The notes: generated from the letters alone by a model not told the origin. A DNA stretch of 64,000 bases from Paenibacillus dendritiformis (GCF_945605565.1 NZ_OX216966.1:3340001-3404000), one strand, 5' to 3'; shown: positions 1-8,748, counted from the stretch's first letter. Numbers and translations are program-made.

Positions 1-18
1 GCATTCGACCAGGAAACC

Positions 19-294
19 TTAGCGGTACACGAGGATGTACAGCAGCAGTGAAGTGAGCAGGCTCGGCGTGCCAAGCAGCCATAGCGTAGCGACGAAGCCT
101 ATGCCTTGACTGGCGCTGCGCTCTCGGTTGTACTCTGGTTGGCTAAGCCCGTCGGACATCATGCCGGCGAACCCGCACAGCCCGAGACCAATCCAACCCG
201 TAATGTTGAACAATTGGTACAGATCATCTTCAATGAGGGCATACACTCCTACAGTGGCGACGATGAGCAGTCCCAAAGCAATTTGAATAATCAT
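19..294 (-). CDS. Small integral membrane protein, DUF5316-like
   Basis: The product is about 91 residues and mostly hydrophobic, with segments near residues 1-20, 30-47 and 65-89 that would cross the membrane. The middle carries a short polar stretch (QPEYNRERS). An in-frame GTG at 300 abuts the Shine-Dalgarno AGAGG, so the ATG at 294, six bases away, is the better start. Size and layout recall the DUF5316 family of small Bacillota membrane proteins, but no diagnostic motif is visible, so the family name is tentative. It points away from the next gene and no function can be given. Confidence 0.6.
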   Translation of the reverse strand: MIIQIALGLLIVATVGVYALIEDDLYQLFNITGWIGLGLCGFAGMMSDGLSQPEYNRERSASQGIGFVATLWLLGTPSLLTSLLLYILVYR

Positions 295-577
295 AGGCAC
301 CTCTATCCCAATTTAACAGAATTTGAAATCTACTATAATATAATTTGGGGATACTTGGAATAAGGGGATTAGGCAGGAATGATTTTTTGATATCAATGAA
401 GAGGGGGGGAGAACACAGAAAATCGCGGAGCACCGGGGGATGTAATACGTCAAGGGCTTAGCCAAGGCGGCGGATGCCAACCTAGTTCAAGGTGTCAAAA
501 AGGTTACAATAGGTAACAAAATCTTAATTTAGTGCCATATATTATAGCATGATCTCTCCTACTATTCGTGTTACGAT

Positions 578-706
578 GTGTACGAATTCGAATCAAGCCG
601 AAGCTCGGAAGAGCGCGGGGGAACCAACTTTTGGGGTGAAGGCGCATATTTGCGTCAGGGGTGACCTCTTTGACCCGAACCCGACAGCTAACCTCGTAGG
701 CTGCAA
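578..706 (+). promoter_or_regulatory. c-di-AMP riboswitch (ydaO/yuaA class)
   Basis: The leader of the CAP-domain gene carries the conserved blocks of the ydaO aptamer in order: CGAATC near 589, GGGGGAACCAAC near 627, TTTTGGGGTGAAGG near 640, a variable hairpin (GGCGCATATTTGCGTC), and the long 3' block CGAACCCGACAGCTAAC near 676 followed by GTAGGC. These match the known c-di-AMP aptamers by eye. In this class ligand binding normally turns expression off, often for cell-wall and osmolyte genes. The aptamer ends about 17 bases before the ATG at 723, so translational control is also possible. Between 301 and 577 I see no gene. Confidence 0.9.
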
Positions 707-722
707 AGGGAGAGATGAATCT

Positions 723-1481
723 ATGAAGAATACACTCAAAAAAGTCGCAGTAACCAGCGCCATCGCGCTAGCTCCAGTCTTGGCGGCCGGTTCCGCCTTC
801 GCGGCGCCGCAGACAGATGCAGTCCAGGCGCAAAGCCCGAATTGCTATATGGTCAAAGTCAATGGCGTCAATGTGAAGGCCGTTATTCCGGATCCAGCGA
901 AGACCACAGATTGGCAAGCTTGGTTGGATAACCTGGTGAAGGAATGGAATAATCAATCTAATAGTGACAGCAAGAAGCCGGTAGTGAAGCAGCCGACATC
1001 GCAAAATCCAGGCAGCGTCGTTAACAAGCCGGAATCCAAGCCGGCGCCTGCTCCAGCCGACACGAAGCCGGCCAAGCCAGCCCCAAGCACGGATAAGGGC
1101 ACGGCAACGGAGAAGTCCGACTTCGCGAATCAAGTGGTGGATCTGGTCAACAAAGAACGGGCCAAAGCCGGCCTGAATCCGCTTAAGTCGGATGAGAAGC
1201 TGACGAAGGTAGCGATGATTAAGGCGCAAGATATGTATGACAACAACTATTTTGACCATCAATCGCCGACGCTTGGTTCGCCGTTCGATCTGATGAAGGC
1301 GCAAGGCGTTCAATACCGCACTGCTGGCGAGAACATCGCCAAAGGCCAGCGCTCGCCTGAAGAGGTTATGAACGCTTGGATGAACAGCGAAGGCCATCGC
1401 CAAAACATTTTGAATCCTAACTATACAGCGATTGGCGTCGCTTACTACAATGGTGAATGGGTTCAAGAGTTCACTGGCTAA
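723..1481 (+). CDS. Secreted CAP-domain (SCP/YkwD-like) protein
   Basis: The 252-residue product has a signal peptide at residues 1-27 (basic MKNTLKK, hydrophobic core, ASAFA-type end near residue 27), a Pro/Lys-rich spacer at about 75-130, and a CAP domain over the last 120 residues. The domain shows NKERAKAGLNPL, the HQSP block, AGENIAKG and GHRQNILN. YkwD-type CAP proteins are exported and found mainly in spore formers; their biochemical role is unsettled. The frame is open back to 549, but that stretch is the riboswitch; the ATG at 723 has the site GGGAGAG and begins the signal peptide. Control by c-di-AMP is suggested by the leader. Confidence 0.92.
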   Translation: MKNTLKKVAVTSAIALAPVLAAGSAFAAPQTDAVQAQSPNCYMVKVNGVNVKAVIPDPAKTTDWQAWLDNLVKEWNNQSNSDSKKPVVKQPTSQNPGSVVNKPESKPAPAPADTKPAKPAPSTDKGTATEKSDFANQVVDLVNKERAKAGLNPLKSDEKLTKVAMIKAQDMYDNNYFDHQSPTLGSPFDLMKAQGVQYRTAGENIAKGQRSPEEVMNAWMNSEGHRQNILNPNYTAIGVAYYNGEWVQEFTG

Positions 1482-1503
1482 CAAGTAAATATCGTACAGC
1501 TTG

Positions 1504-1535
1504 CAGCGGCACCGGGAGTAGGTGCCGCTGTTTTG
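1504..1535 (+). terminator. Rho-independent terminator of the CAP gene
   Basis: A nine-pair stem (AGCGGCACC with GGTGCCGCT) is followed by GTTTTG, 22 bases after the CAP stop codon. Confidence 0.8.
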
Positions 1536-1637
1536 TCGCGCTCCGGTTGCCGCTGACTCCATTCGGGCATTCTATTTCTGATTACTGCAACTTCCGGTGC
1601 CTGCAGATCGTCAGGTAAAATATAGGAGGATGCGTTC

Positions 1638-2555
1638 ATGCATTCATTCCGATATGAGAGAAGGGAGAAGATTGAGATGAAGCAGATAAGCAGGCTTGCC
1701 CTTGGATTGTTCATTGCCGGCATGATGGCCCTTCCGGCAGGGACACAGGCCGAACCCCGGACCATTGAGCCCGACAGCATAGAAGCAGCGAACAACGAGC
1801 TGAGCCGGGCTGATCTGGCGGTCTTGCTGGCCGAGCTCTTCGGTCTGGATACGAAGAAGACGAGCACGACATTCGCGGATGCGGCCGAACACTGGGCGAC
1901 GGCCCAAGGGGCCATTCCCGCCGTCATCGAAGCCGGACTCATGAAGGGGACGGATGCCGAACATTTCCGGCCGGATCGAAGCGTAACCTATCAGGAGATT
2001 ATCGCTGCGCTCGTACGGGGATACCAGCTTGACGAGATTGCCGCGCCAGCATTCGATCAGGCGCAGTCACCGTCTTACAAGAGCTCGGCCTGGGCGTCCC
2101 GCTATATTCACGCGGCCGTAGCCTTGTCGATCGTCAAAGACGATCTTGACTTCCGTAAGCCGATCTCCGAGCTAACGGCTAAGAAGCTGGCGGAGCAGTT
2201 CCAGGAGGCCGTCCGGATCTCGCCGCTGGAGACGAAGCTGGAAGTCGGCCGCACCAAGCAAGGAGAGGCGCTTCTGACGTTCATCGTAACCAACATATCG
2301 CATGAAGAGCTGGTTCTTCCGTTCAGCTCCTCGCAGCGCTATGACTTCAAGGTGACGGACTCGGCGGGCAAAGTGGTATATCAGGCCTCCAAGGACAAAT
2401 TTTATTTAACCGTATTGGGAGAGGAGACGGTGCTCCCCGGGAAATCGCTGACATACCGCGAGTCTGTGAATCTGCAGCAGGGTCAAACCTATACGGTAGA
2501 GTTCTGGCTGGTAACCGAACATAAGGGGTACTTGAAGCAGCAGATCCAATTATAA
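1638..2555 (+). CDS. Secreted SLH-domain protein with BsuPI-type domain
   Basis: The 305-residue protein has an export signal ending near residue 38 (PAGTQA), then SLH-like sequence at about 53-180 (LSRADLAVLLAELFG, TTFADAAEHWA, KGTDAEHFRPDRSVTYQE) that would tie it to the secondary cell-wall polymer. The C-terminal 110 residues (EALLTFIVTNIS, LPFSSSQRYDF, LPGKSLTY, QQGQTYTVEFW) are the beta-sandwich of the intracellular proteinase inhibitor BsuPI family, here on an exported protein. Two starts are possible: ATG 1638 after GGAGG, or ATG 1677, which begins a more ordinary signal peptide. A protease-inhibitor role is inferred from the domain only. Confidence 0.85.
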   Translation: MHSFRYERREKIEMKQISRLALGLFIAGMMALPAGTQAEPRTIEPDSIEAANNELSRADLAVLLAELFGLDTKKTSTTFADAAEHWATAQGAIPAVIEAGLMKGTDAEHFRPDRSVTYQEIIAALVRGYQLDEIAAPAFDQAQSPSYKSSAWASRYIHAAVALSIVKDDLDFRKPISELTAKKLAEQFQEAVRISPLETKLEVGRTKQGEALLTFIVTNISHEELVLPFSSSQRYDFKVTDSAGKVVYQASKDKFYLTVLGEETVLPGKSLTYRESVNLQQGQTYTVEFWLVTEHKGYLKQQIQL

Positions 2556-2572
2556 ACGCAAGAACGCGGATT

Positions 2573-2613
2573 GAGCCTTCTTTCCGGACATCCGGAATGA
2601 AGGCTTTTTGGCG
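2573..2613 (+). terminator. Rho-independent terminator
   Basis: AGCCTT and TTCCGG pair with CCGGAA and AAGGCT around the loop ACAT, followed by TTTTT. Confidence 0.85.
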
Positions 2614-2758
2614 TTGTCTAAGCGGAACGGTTGGAACTATATTGCCGCCTTCGGGACTTGCTTTTACAATAAGATCAGATAAAATAAAACCTTGTGCAGA
2701 CAAGGCATATGATGGAGATCTGTCCATATGGATAGGATAGGAGGAAGGAGGGAGGGCC

Positions 2759-3802
2759 ATGGCTTTTGGCGCCCGGGTGTTGAAGACGGGGATCGCCGTT
2801 ACGCTCGCCTTATACATCAGTCAATATTTTCAATTCAAAACGCCGGTGATTGCCGCAGTGGCGGCCATCTTCGCCATGCAGCCGTCCATCTACCGGTCAT
2901 GGCGTTATTTTCTCGATCAGCTGCAGACGAATACACTAGGGGCCGCAATTGCCCTGCTGGCCGGGATGGCGTTCTCGAACGAGCCGATTGCGGTCGGGAT
3001 TGTGTGCATCGTGGTTATCATTATCTGTCTTAAGATGAAGATGGAGGAGACGGTAGGGCTCACGCTGGTCACCGTCATCTCCGTCATGGAAGCATCAGGG
3101 CAATGGGACTTCGCGCTGGGGCGGTTCGCGCTGACGCTGATTGGTATCGGTTCGGCATTTCTAATCAATATTTTGTTCTTCCCGCCGAATCCGCAGGCGC
3201 AATTTATCGGGCAGATTCAGAATGTATTCAGCCGGATGTCGCTTCTGCTGCGTACCGCCATCTCGGATGAGATGAAGGAGAGCGCGTTCCGCGTCGAGAA
3301 GCAGGGGCTGGAGGATTCCTTGAAATCGATCTCGGACAAGTACAAGCTGTTCGAGGAGGAGACGAAGAAGCTGAAGCGGGCCAAATATCGGCATACGCGC
3401 CGCATCGTCGTGTACAAGCAGCTGCTGAACACGCTGCGCAAAGGCATCGAGGTGCTGAACATCATCGAGGAGCATTATTTCCAGTCCGCCCGGACGAAGG
3501 AATCCGATCTGTTCTTCGATCGCCATCTGGAGCTGCTTATTAAGTGTCATGAGCATGTTCTGCTCAAGTTCGAGGACAAGGTCAAGCCCGACAGCGGCGA
3601 GATTGCCAATCTGGAGCGGGAGAACGACCGCTTCATGACCCAGGCGCTGCAGCACGGCGCGGATGGACCGGAAGGAGCGTTGCGGTTGTCTATCGTGGCT
3701 GCGTCCTTATATGAATACGGCCACCAGATCAGCCGGCTTGACCGCCTGGTCGGACATGTGGATAAAGAAGAAGATAAGGGTCTGCTGCAAAGCTTGCTGT
3801 AG
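2759..3802 (+). CDS. Aromatic acid exporter family protein (ArAE_1/DUF939)
   Basis: The 347-residue protein begins with about six membrane segments in the first 140 residues, including the family-like block AVAAIFAMQPSIYRSWRY near residue 35, followed by a long soluble helical tail rich in Lys and Glu (residues 145-347). This is the layout of the YqjA-type FUSC/ArAE exporters of Bacillota, thought to move aromatic acids out of the cell; the actual substrate is not shown. The ATG at 2759 follows GGAGGGAGG and lies at the start of the first membrane helix. It appears to be a single-gene unit with its own terminator. Confidence 0.88.
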   Translation: MAFGARVLKTGIAVTLALYISQYFQFKTPVIAAVAAIFAMQPSIYRSWRYFLDQLQTNTLGAAIALLAGMAFSNEPIAVGIVCIVVIIICLKMKMEETVGLTLVTVISVMEASGQWDFALGRFALTLIGIGSAFLINILFFPPNPQAQFIGQIQNVFSRMSLLLRTAISDEMKESAFRVEKQGLEDSLKSISDKYKLFEEETKKLKRAKYRHTRRIVVYKQLLNTLRKGIEVLNIIEEHYFQSARTKESDLFFDRHLELLIKCHEHVLLKFEDKVKPDSGEIANLERENDRFMTQALQHGADGPEGALRLSIVAASLYEYGHQISRLDRLVGHVDKEEDKGLLQSLL

Positions 3803-3827
3803 TCCTGCCGTTTGAATCACTTTAACA

Positions 3828-3853
3828 AGAGCCGCGGTTGCGGTTCTTTTTTT
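3828..3853 (+). terminator. Rho-independent terminator
   Basis: GAGCCGC pairs with GCGGTTC around a GGTT loop and is followed by seven T residues. Confidence 0.9.
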
Positions 3854-4043
3854 ATGGCGTCAGCGTCCGGGAAGCTTCTCAAGGAGCATTTTGACTTGAG
3901 TTGGCGGGCTGAGGTAGAATGATACCGACCCCATAGTCATATCAAGAACTAATTGGTACTACTCTTGGGGGCGGTGGCCTAACGTTAGTCCAGACTGCCA
4001 ATCAACAGAAGGGCAGACGAGAGAACAGAGGAGGACGAGAGAG

Positions 4044-5264
4044 ATGTCGGAAGCAAGGCGGAAGTACAACGGACCATTGGTCATCTTGATGATGAACATG
4101 TTCGTGACGATGGTAGGAATGGGGTTGATCATCCCGATTCTGCCTTCTTATTTGCAGGAATTCGGCGGCGGAGGGCAGGCAATGGGCTACCTGGTTGCCG
4201 CTTTTGGGCTGACCCAGTTCCTGTTCTCCCCCATTGCGGGGGAATGGTCGGATAAATACGGCCGCAAAATATTGATTGTAAGCGGGGTCGGAATCTTCGC
4301 TTTGTCGCAAATTGTGTTCGCTTTGGCGGATCAGATGTGGATGCTGTATCTGTCCCGCCTTCTAGGCGGCTTGGGTGCGGCATTGTTAACTTCGCCGATG
4401 ATGGCGTATATTGCCGATATTACGACCGAGGATGAGCGGGCCAAGGGGATGGGACTGTTCGGCGCCTCCATGACGCTGGGGGTTGTCATCGGTCCGGGCA
4501 TCGGGGGGTTGCTGGCGGAATACGGCATTCGCGTTCCCTTCTACTTCGCCGCCGGGTTAGCCGTAGCCGGAACGCTGCTCTCCCTGATCTTCCTGCCCGA
4601 GACACTGCCTCCGGACAAGCGGATCGCGATACAGCAGAGCAAGACTGGGCCGCGGTCGACTATGGTGCAGCAATTTCTGGCATCCTTTAAGGCGCCGTAC
4701 TTTGTGCTCCTTGCGCTTGTTTTTACGATGTCATTCGGCCTGCAAAATTTCGAATCGATATTCGGATTGTACTTCGACGGCAAGCTCGGCTTCACGCCAA
4801 AGCAAATCTCGCTTATTATTACGTTCGGCGCATTGATTGGGGTTATCATGCAGGCGGTTCTGATCGAGCGGCTGCTGCGCCGCTTCGGCGAGAAGAAGGT
4901 GCTGCATGCTTGTTTCATTCTGGCCGGCGCATCGATGGTAGTGACGCTCTTTGTCCGTCAATTCGCCGCGATTTTTGCGGTGACGCTGCTGTTCTTTGCC
5001 GCTACCGCGATCATTCGGCCAGCGCTGAACACGCTGCTGTCCAAAATGGCGGGCAACGAACAAGGCTTTGTCGCCGGCATGAATACGGCGTATATGAGTC
5101 TGGGCAATATTATCGGGCCGTCGATTGCCGGAATTTTATATGACGTGAATACTAATATTCCATACGTGTTCGGAGCCGCGATTTTATTGCTCAGCACAAT
5201 GATTCTTGCTAACTGGAAGCGAAGCGGAAAAGGGGAGGTTCCATCCTCGACGGCGTCCATGTGA
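4044..5264 (+). CDS. MFS drug-type efflux transporter (DHA1-like)
   Basis: The 406-residue protein has about 12 membrane segments. Motif A of the major facilitator superfamily is present between helices 2 and 3 (GEWSDKYGRK, near residue 71), and a second charged loop follows helix 8 (ERLLRRFGEKK). The helix-5 motif C region reads GVVIGPGIGGLL, typical of drug:H+ antiporters. The ATG at 4044 is preceded by GAGGAGGACGAG. The next gene codes a TetR-type regulator, the usual partner of such pumps, which suggests local control. The substrate cannot be told from sequence. Confidence 0.92.
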   Translation: MSEARRKYNGPLVILMMNMFVTMVGMGLIIPILPSYLQEFGGGGQAMGYLVAAFGLTQFLFSPIAGEWSDKYGRKILIVSGVGIFALSQIVFALADQMWMLYLSRLLGGLGAALLTSPMMAYIADITTEDERAKGMGLFGASMTLGVVIGPGIGGLLAEYGIRVPFYFAAGLAVAGTLLSLIFLPETLPPDKRIAIQQSKTGPRSTMVQQFLASFKAPYFVLLALVFTMSFGLQNFESIFGLYFDGKLGFTPKQISLIITFGALIGVIMQAVLIERLLRRFGEKKVLHACFILAGASMVVTLFVRQFAAIFAVTLLFFAATAIIRPALNTLLSKMAGNEQGFVAGMNTAYMSLGNIIGPSIAGILYDVNTNIPYVFGAAILLLSTMILANWKRSGKGEVPSSTASM

Positions 5265-5352
5265 GAGGGCTGATTGCAAGCGGGGGGCTTTTTCGATAAG
5301 ATAAGTCATATTCGCATGCGCGGAACAGTAATTACAGGGGGCATCAATTGTC

Positions 5353-6255
5353 ATGGAGGATCGTTCGGCAGATAAAAAGAAGCATATTTTGCAGTCAGCG
5401 ATGAAGCTGTTTGCTACGCAAGGCTATGTGCAGACGACGATGCAGGAGATAGCTCAATATTGCAAAATGTCCAAGGGCAGCGTATATCAGCATTACGCTT
5501 CCAAAGAAGAACTTTTGTTAAGCATATTCAAATATTATTTCCGTCTGCTCTATGATCGGGTACAGATCATTAAACGGGATCCGTTATTGACACCCCGTGA
5601 ACGGATGAAAAAGAAGATCGAAGTCCATATGGTGATGTTATCCGAATATCCCGAGTTCACCACGATGCAAATGCGGGAAAATGCCGGGTTCGCCAATAAA
5701 GAGATTCATCAATTTTTGCAGCAGGTCAGTCTTGATAACACCCGGAGCATCATGAATGATCTGACGGATATGTACGGGAACGCCATCTCGCCCTACAAGC
5801 TCGATCTGACCTTGCTGCTGAACGGAATCATTACCACCTACTTAAACGTGATCTTGCTGGAGGAGGTTACGGTGAAGCTGGACCGCCTCAGTGATTACGC
5901 GCTTGACCTGGTCGATCTGAACGCACAAAAGCTGCTGCAATCCCGGCCGGAACCGTTCATGAAGGAGGAGGATTGGCCGGCGCTTCTTCATGCGATCCGC
6001 CAGGAGCCGCAGAAAGCGATGCATCCGCTCGTCCTGGTCCAGAAAATGCGCGAAGAGTTGAGCCGGCAGAACCTCCCGCCCCAACGATACCAGGATGCCA
6101 TTGATTCGCTTGCGGTACTGGAGAAGGAGCTAATGGAGATTCAGCCGCGGCGGGTCATCGTATTGGGGATGCTCGCCAATCTGAACCGGGTGGAGACGCT
6201 GCGCCCTGTCTGCGATCAACTGGAGACGGCCGTGCAGCACTTGAATCGGCTGTAA
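5353..6255 (+). CDS. TetR/AcrR-family transcriptional regulator
   Basis: The N-terminal 60 residues form the TetR DNA-binding fold (ILQSAMKLFATQGYVQTTMQEIA, then CKMSKGSVYQHYASKEELL). The total of 300 residues is about 100 longer than a usual TetR protein; the extra sequence is a charged helical C-terminal region (residues about 200-300) of no clear family. It lies 88 bases after the MFS pump gene in the same direction and is likely to control that gene, itself or the hydrolase downstream. No clear operator palindrome was found. The ATG at 5353 is preceded by AGGGGG at a long spacing of about 12 bases. Confidence 0.9.
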   Translation: MEDRSADKKKHILQSAMKLFATQGYVQTTMQEIAQYCKMSKGSVYQHYASKEELLLSIFKYYFRLLYDRVQIIKRDPLLTPRERMKKKIEVHMVMLSEYPEFTTMQMRENAGFANKEIHQFLQQVSLDNTRSIMNDLTDMYGNAISPYKLDLTLLLNGIITTYLNVILLEEVTVKLDRLSDYALDLVDLNAQKLLQSRPEPFMKEEDWPALLHAIRQEPQKAMHPLVLVQKMREELSRQNLPPQRYQDAIDSLAVLEKELMEIQPRRVIVLGMLANLNRVETLRPVCDQLETAVQHLNRL

Positions 6256-6325
6256 GTCCAAGAATAAACTTGGCTCTCACAGGGCACCCTGAGCCTAACA
6301 ACATATGAAGAGAGAGGTGACCGGG

Positions 6326-7189
6326 GTGCCGATTGCCCGCTTGAACGGTGTCAGCCTGCACTATCATGTGCGAGGCAAAGGGGTGCCCATCATCTGGATC
6401 CATCCTCCATTATTGACATCGGAAAATTTCAATTACCAGATGGCCCAACTGTCCGACAGCTTCCGTCTGATAACGTTCGATATCCGGGGCCACGGATACA
6501 GCGGAACGTCCGATGAGCCGATCACGTACCGGCTCATCGTTGAGGATATGCTCGCCCTGATGGATAAGCTGGGCGTGAAGCAAGCGTATGTCGGCGGCTA
6601 CTCTACCGGAGGATCGATCGCACTGCAGGCGCTCTTGTCCGCCCCGGAGAGGTTCCTCGGCGGCGTGCTGATCAGCGCGATGTCCGAAGCGAGCGATTGG
6701 TGGCTGCGCGGCCGCATTCGCGCGGCCGCAGCCTTGACCCGCTGGAAGGCCAAGTCGCTGATGTCGTGGGCAGTCACGTGGGGGAACGCCGACAGCCGCC
6801 TTACCTATAAGAATCTTCAGCGAGCGGCCAGGAGAGGAAATAATGCCAACTGGAGGCAATACTACCAGTACAGCTTGAACTACAATTGCACGGATCTGCT
6901 GCAGGAAATAAAGGCGCCGGTGCTGCTCATCTACGGGCAGAGCGACCGAAGCTTTCACAAATATGCGCTTATCCTGCATCATGGCCTGTCGAACAGCCAA
7001 TTGTACTGGATCCCGAAGGCGAAGCATCAAATTCCGACCAAAAATGCATTGGAGATGAACTGGCTGATAGAGCAGTGGGTGAAGAACCGCTGCAAGACGC
7101 TGCCCGAGGAGCGGGAAGAAGCGTTGGCATGGTCGGGGCATTTGTATGATGCCGACAGGGATGCTCCGGAAGAACATATGCAGCATTGA
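6326..7189 (+). CDS. Alpha/beta-hydrolase fold protein
   Basis: The fold is shown by the oxyanion region WIHPPLL, FDIRGHGYSG, the nucleophile elbow GYSTGG (Ser near residue 94), an acid in YGQSDRSF and a late His in AKHQIP. All three catalytic residues are therefore present. The GTG at 6326 has AGAGAGGTGA just upstream; an in-frame ATG at 6305 lacks a good site and would add seven residues. The protein follows the MFS/TetR pair and ends at a strong terminator, so the three may share a transcript. The substrate is unknown. Confidence 0.85.
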   Translation: MPIARLNGVSLHYHVRGKGVPIIWIHPPLLTSENFNYQMAQLSDSFRLITFDIRGHGYSGTSDEPITYRLIVEDMLALMDKLGVKQAYVGGYSTGGSIALQALLSAPERFLGGVLISAMSEASDWWLRGRIRAAAALTRWKAKSLMSWAVTWGNADSRLTYKNLQRAARRGNNANWRQYYQYSLNYNCTDLLQEIKAPVLLIYGQSDRSFHKYALILHHGLSNSQLYWIPKAKHQIPTKNALEMNWLIEQWVKNRCKTLPEEREEALAWSGHLYDADRDAPEEHMQH

Positions 7190-7218
7190 CGATCGTGATT
7201 TTGCGGAAAATACGAAAA

Positions 7219-7242
7219 AGGCCTCTTCGGAGGTCTTTTTTT
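7219..7242 (+). terminator. Rho-independent terminator
   Basis: AGGCCTC pairs with GAGGTCT around a TTCG tetraloop and is followed by a run of seven T residues. Confidence 0.92.
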
Positions 7243-7365
7243 GTGACCGGGCACTTTATTACATGATGAATAAAAGCGAAGAATAAGCAGGGAAATGGGG
7301 CTGCAGCAGCGAAATGTCTTATGTTATCGTGTAACATGGAATCACGTTAACAGGAGACGATGCCA

Positions 7366-7953
7366 ATGAACAGGGAGAACGATCCGCGCGATACCGTTGT
7401 CATTTTTATCCGGCATGCGGAGTCGGAATACGCGGCAGGCCGTGAACAGGAACGGGGATTGACCGAGCAGGGGATGAAGGACGCTCGGCGTGTCAGCGAG
7501 ATGCTTGCCATGGAGCCGATTGATCATGTCTATTCCAGTCCGTACGTCCGGGCGATCTTGACGGTTCAACCGCTGGCTGACGCGAGGGGACTGACGGTGC
7601 GCCCGGTTGATGAACTCCATGAACGGCGCATCGCAGGCGACGATCACCCGTTAACTGCGAGTCAATTCATCGCGGCGAAGCGAAGAGCGTTCGAAGATTT
7701 CACCTATGCGGAACCTGGAGGCGAATCAAGCGAAGCCGCCCAGTCCAGGGCCGTTCCTTCCTTGCTCGGATTGATACGCCGGCATGATGGGCAGCGGATT
7801 GCGATCGGAACGCATGGCGATATTATGACGCTGATGATGAACTATTTTGATTCCGGATACGGATACGATTTCTGGAAGGGGACGAGCATGCCTGATATAT
7901 ACCGCTGCACTTTCCGCGGCGAGAATCTTGTGGAAGTCGAACGGAAGTGGTAG
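7366..7953 (+). CDS. Histidine phosphatase family protein
   Basis: The phosphoglycerate-mutase-like fold is marked by the N-terminal RHAES motif (FIRHAESEY, His near residue 15), SSPYVRAILT for the phosphate pocket, the acid region ELHERRIAG, and the second catalytic His in GTHGD. The 195-residue size fits the GpmB/CobC-like branch that acts on small phosphorylated compounds. An upstream ATG at 7360 is only four bases from AGGAG, whereas the ATG at 7366 has nine, so the latter is preferred. The substrate is not known. Confidence 0.9.
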   Translation: MNRENDPRDTVVIFIRHAESEYAAGREQERGLTEQGMKDARRVSEMLAMEPIDHVYSSPYVRAILTVQPLADARGLTVRPVDELHERRIAGDDHPLTASQFIAAKRRAFEDFTYAEPGGESSEAAQSRAVPSLLGLIRRHDGQRIAIGTHGDIMTLMMNYFDSGYGYDFWKGTSMPDIYRCTFRGENLVEVERKW

Positions 7954-8028
7954 TAAGTTGCAATTGGAGCTGCCGTCAATACAAGCAATGGGATTTTCAT
8001 TTCAAACGATAGAAAGCAGGGGCAGGAC

Positions 8029-8451
8029 ATGATAGACAAGAAGCGCAATGCAATAACGGATCGGCTGCCGCACCGGTATCCGTTCCTGATGGTGGATTGC
8101 GTTACCGACATTCAAGAAGGGCAGTGGGCGAAGGGCACCAAAAAAGTCACCGGAACGGAATGGTATTTCGCCGCTGAAGGGTCGGAACGGACGATGCCGC
8201 ATACGATGATCGTCGAAGCTTTGGCCCAGTTGGGCGCGTTGGCGGCGATGGGACAGGGCGGCAGACTGGGCTTTTTGTCATCCATCAAGGGGGCGGAGTT
8301 CTGCGGACATGCCTCACCGGGGGACTGCCTTGACATGGAGTATACGCTAATTAAGGCAAGGCGCGGCTTTGTTGTAGGCCGCGGTCAGGCCGCGGTAGAG
8401 GGTAAAGTCATTGTGAGCGTGGATGAGATTATGGTATATATATTTGAATAG
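8029..8451 (+). CDS. FabZ-like hotdog-fold protein lacking the catalytic His
   Basis: The 140-residue protein has the FabZ/FabA hotdog layout: LPHRYPFLMVD at residue 13, then MIVEALAQLGALA carrying the family glutamate, then SIKGAEFCGHASPGD and a final VSVDEIMVYIF strand. Lined up without gaps from the glutamate backward, the catalytic GHFP block of FabZ reads AAEGSER, so the active-site His is replaced by Ala. It may be a thioester-binding or dead relative, or use another residue, so I do not name it fabZ. The ATG follows AGGGGCAGGAC. A terminator follows directly. Confidence 0.78.
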   Translation: MIDKKRNAITDRLPHRYPFLMVDCVTDIQEGQWAKGTKKVTGTEWYFAAEGSERTMPHTMIVEALAQLGALAAMGQGGRLGFLSSIKGAEFCGHASPGDCLDMEYTLIKARRGFVVGRGQAAVEGKVIVSVDEIMVYIFE

Positions 8452-8458
8452 TTATGCA

Positions 8459-8487
8459 TCCCTCTCCGGATACCGGGGAGGTTTTTT
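8459..8487 (+). terminator. Rho-independent terminator
   Basis: CCTCTCCGG pairs with CCGGGGAGG around an ATA loop and is followed by six T residues. Confidence 0.9.
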
Positions 8488-8550
8488 CATTCCATGTCAC
8501 AAATCGCTCTTTTGCTATGAGACAACAGGAGGTAACAAAAATTTTAAACT

Positions 8551-8748
8551 GGGGATTTACAAAACGTTCATCGGCAAGTATTATATCTTTAACTACCTGG
8601 CTTACGCAGAAACAACCAGAATCCTGCATAATTATTTGACCAAAGTTCGAAAAGTTTTCTATCGTTTTGCCGCTTGCCGGCAAACCATTAACTTCGTTAC
8701 TGCTTAGTGTCAACATAATTATTTTATGAATGTAGGGGGAGTTGTATA
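8551..8748 (+). repeat. Duplicated leader, copy 1
   Basis: About 200 bases before the first binding-protein gene are repeated, with scattered changes, before the second (15155-15350). Conserved parts are the promoter, CCTGCATAATTATTTGACC, a hairpin (TTTGCCG with CGGCAAA), TTAGTGTCAACATAATTATT and the ribosome site GTAGGGGGAG. The untranslated leader would be about 160 bases, long enough to hold a control element. Confidence 0.8.
8556..8584 (+). promoter_or_regulatory. SigA-type promoter of the first binding-protein gene
   Basis: TTTACA at 8556 and TATTAT at 8579 are 17 bases apart. Both hexamers and the spacer length are preserved at 15160-15188 before the paralogue, which supports function. 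Confidence 0.7.

Noticed and set aside
549..722. Extension of the CAP gene start back to 549
   Set aside because: This stretch is the c-di-AMP aptamer, has no ribosome site, and the signal peptide starts at 723.
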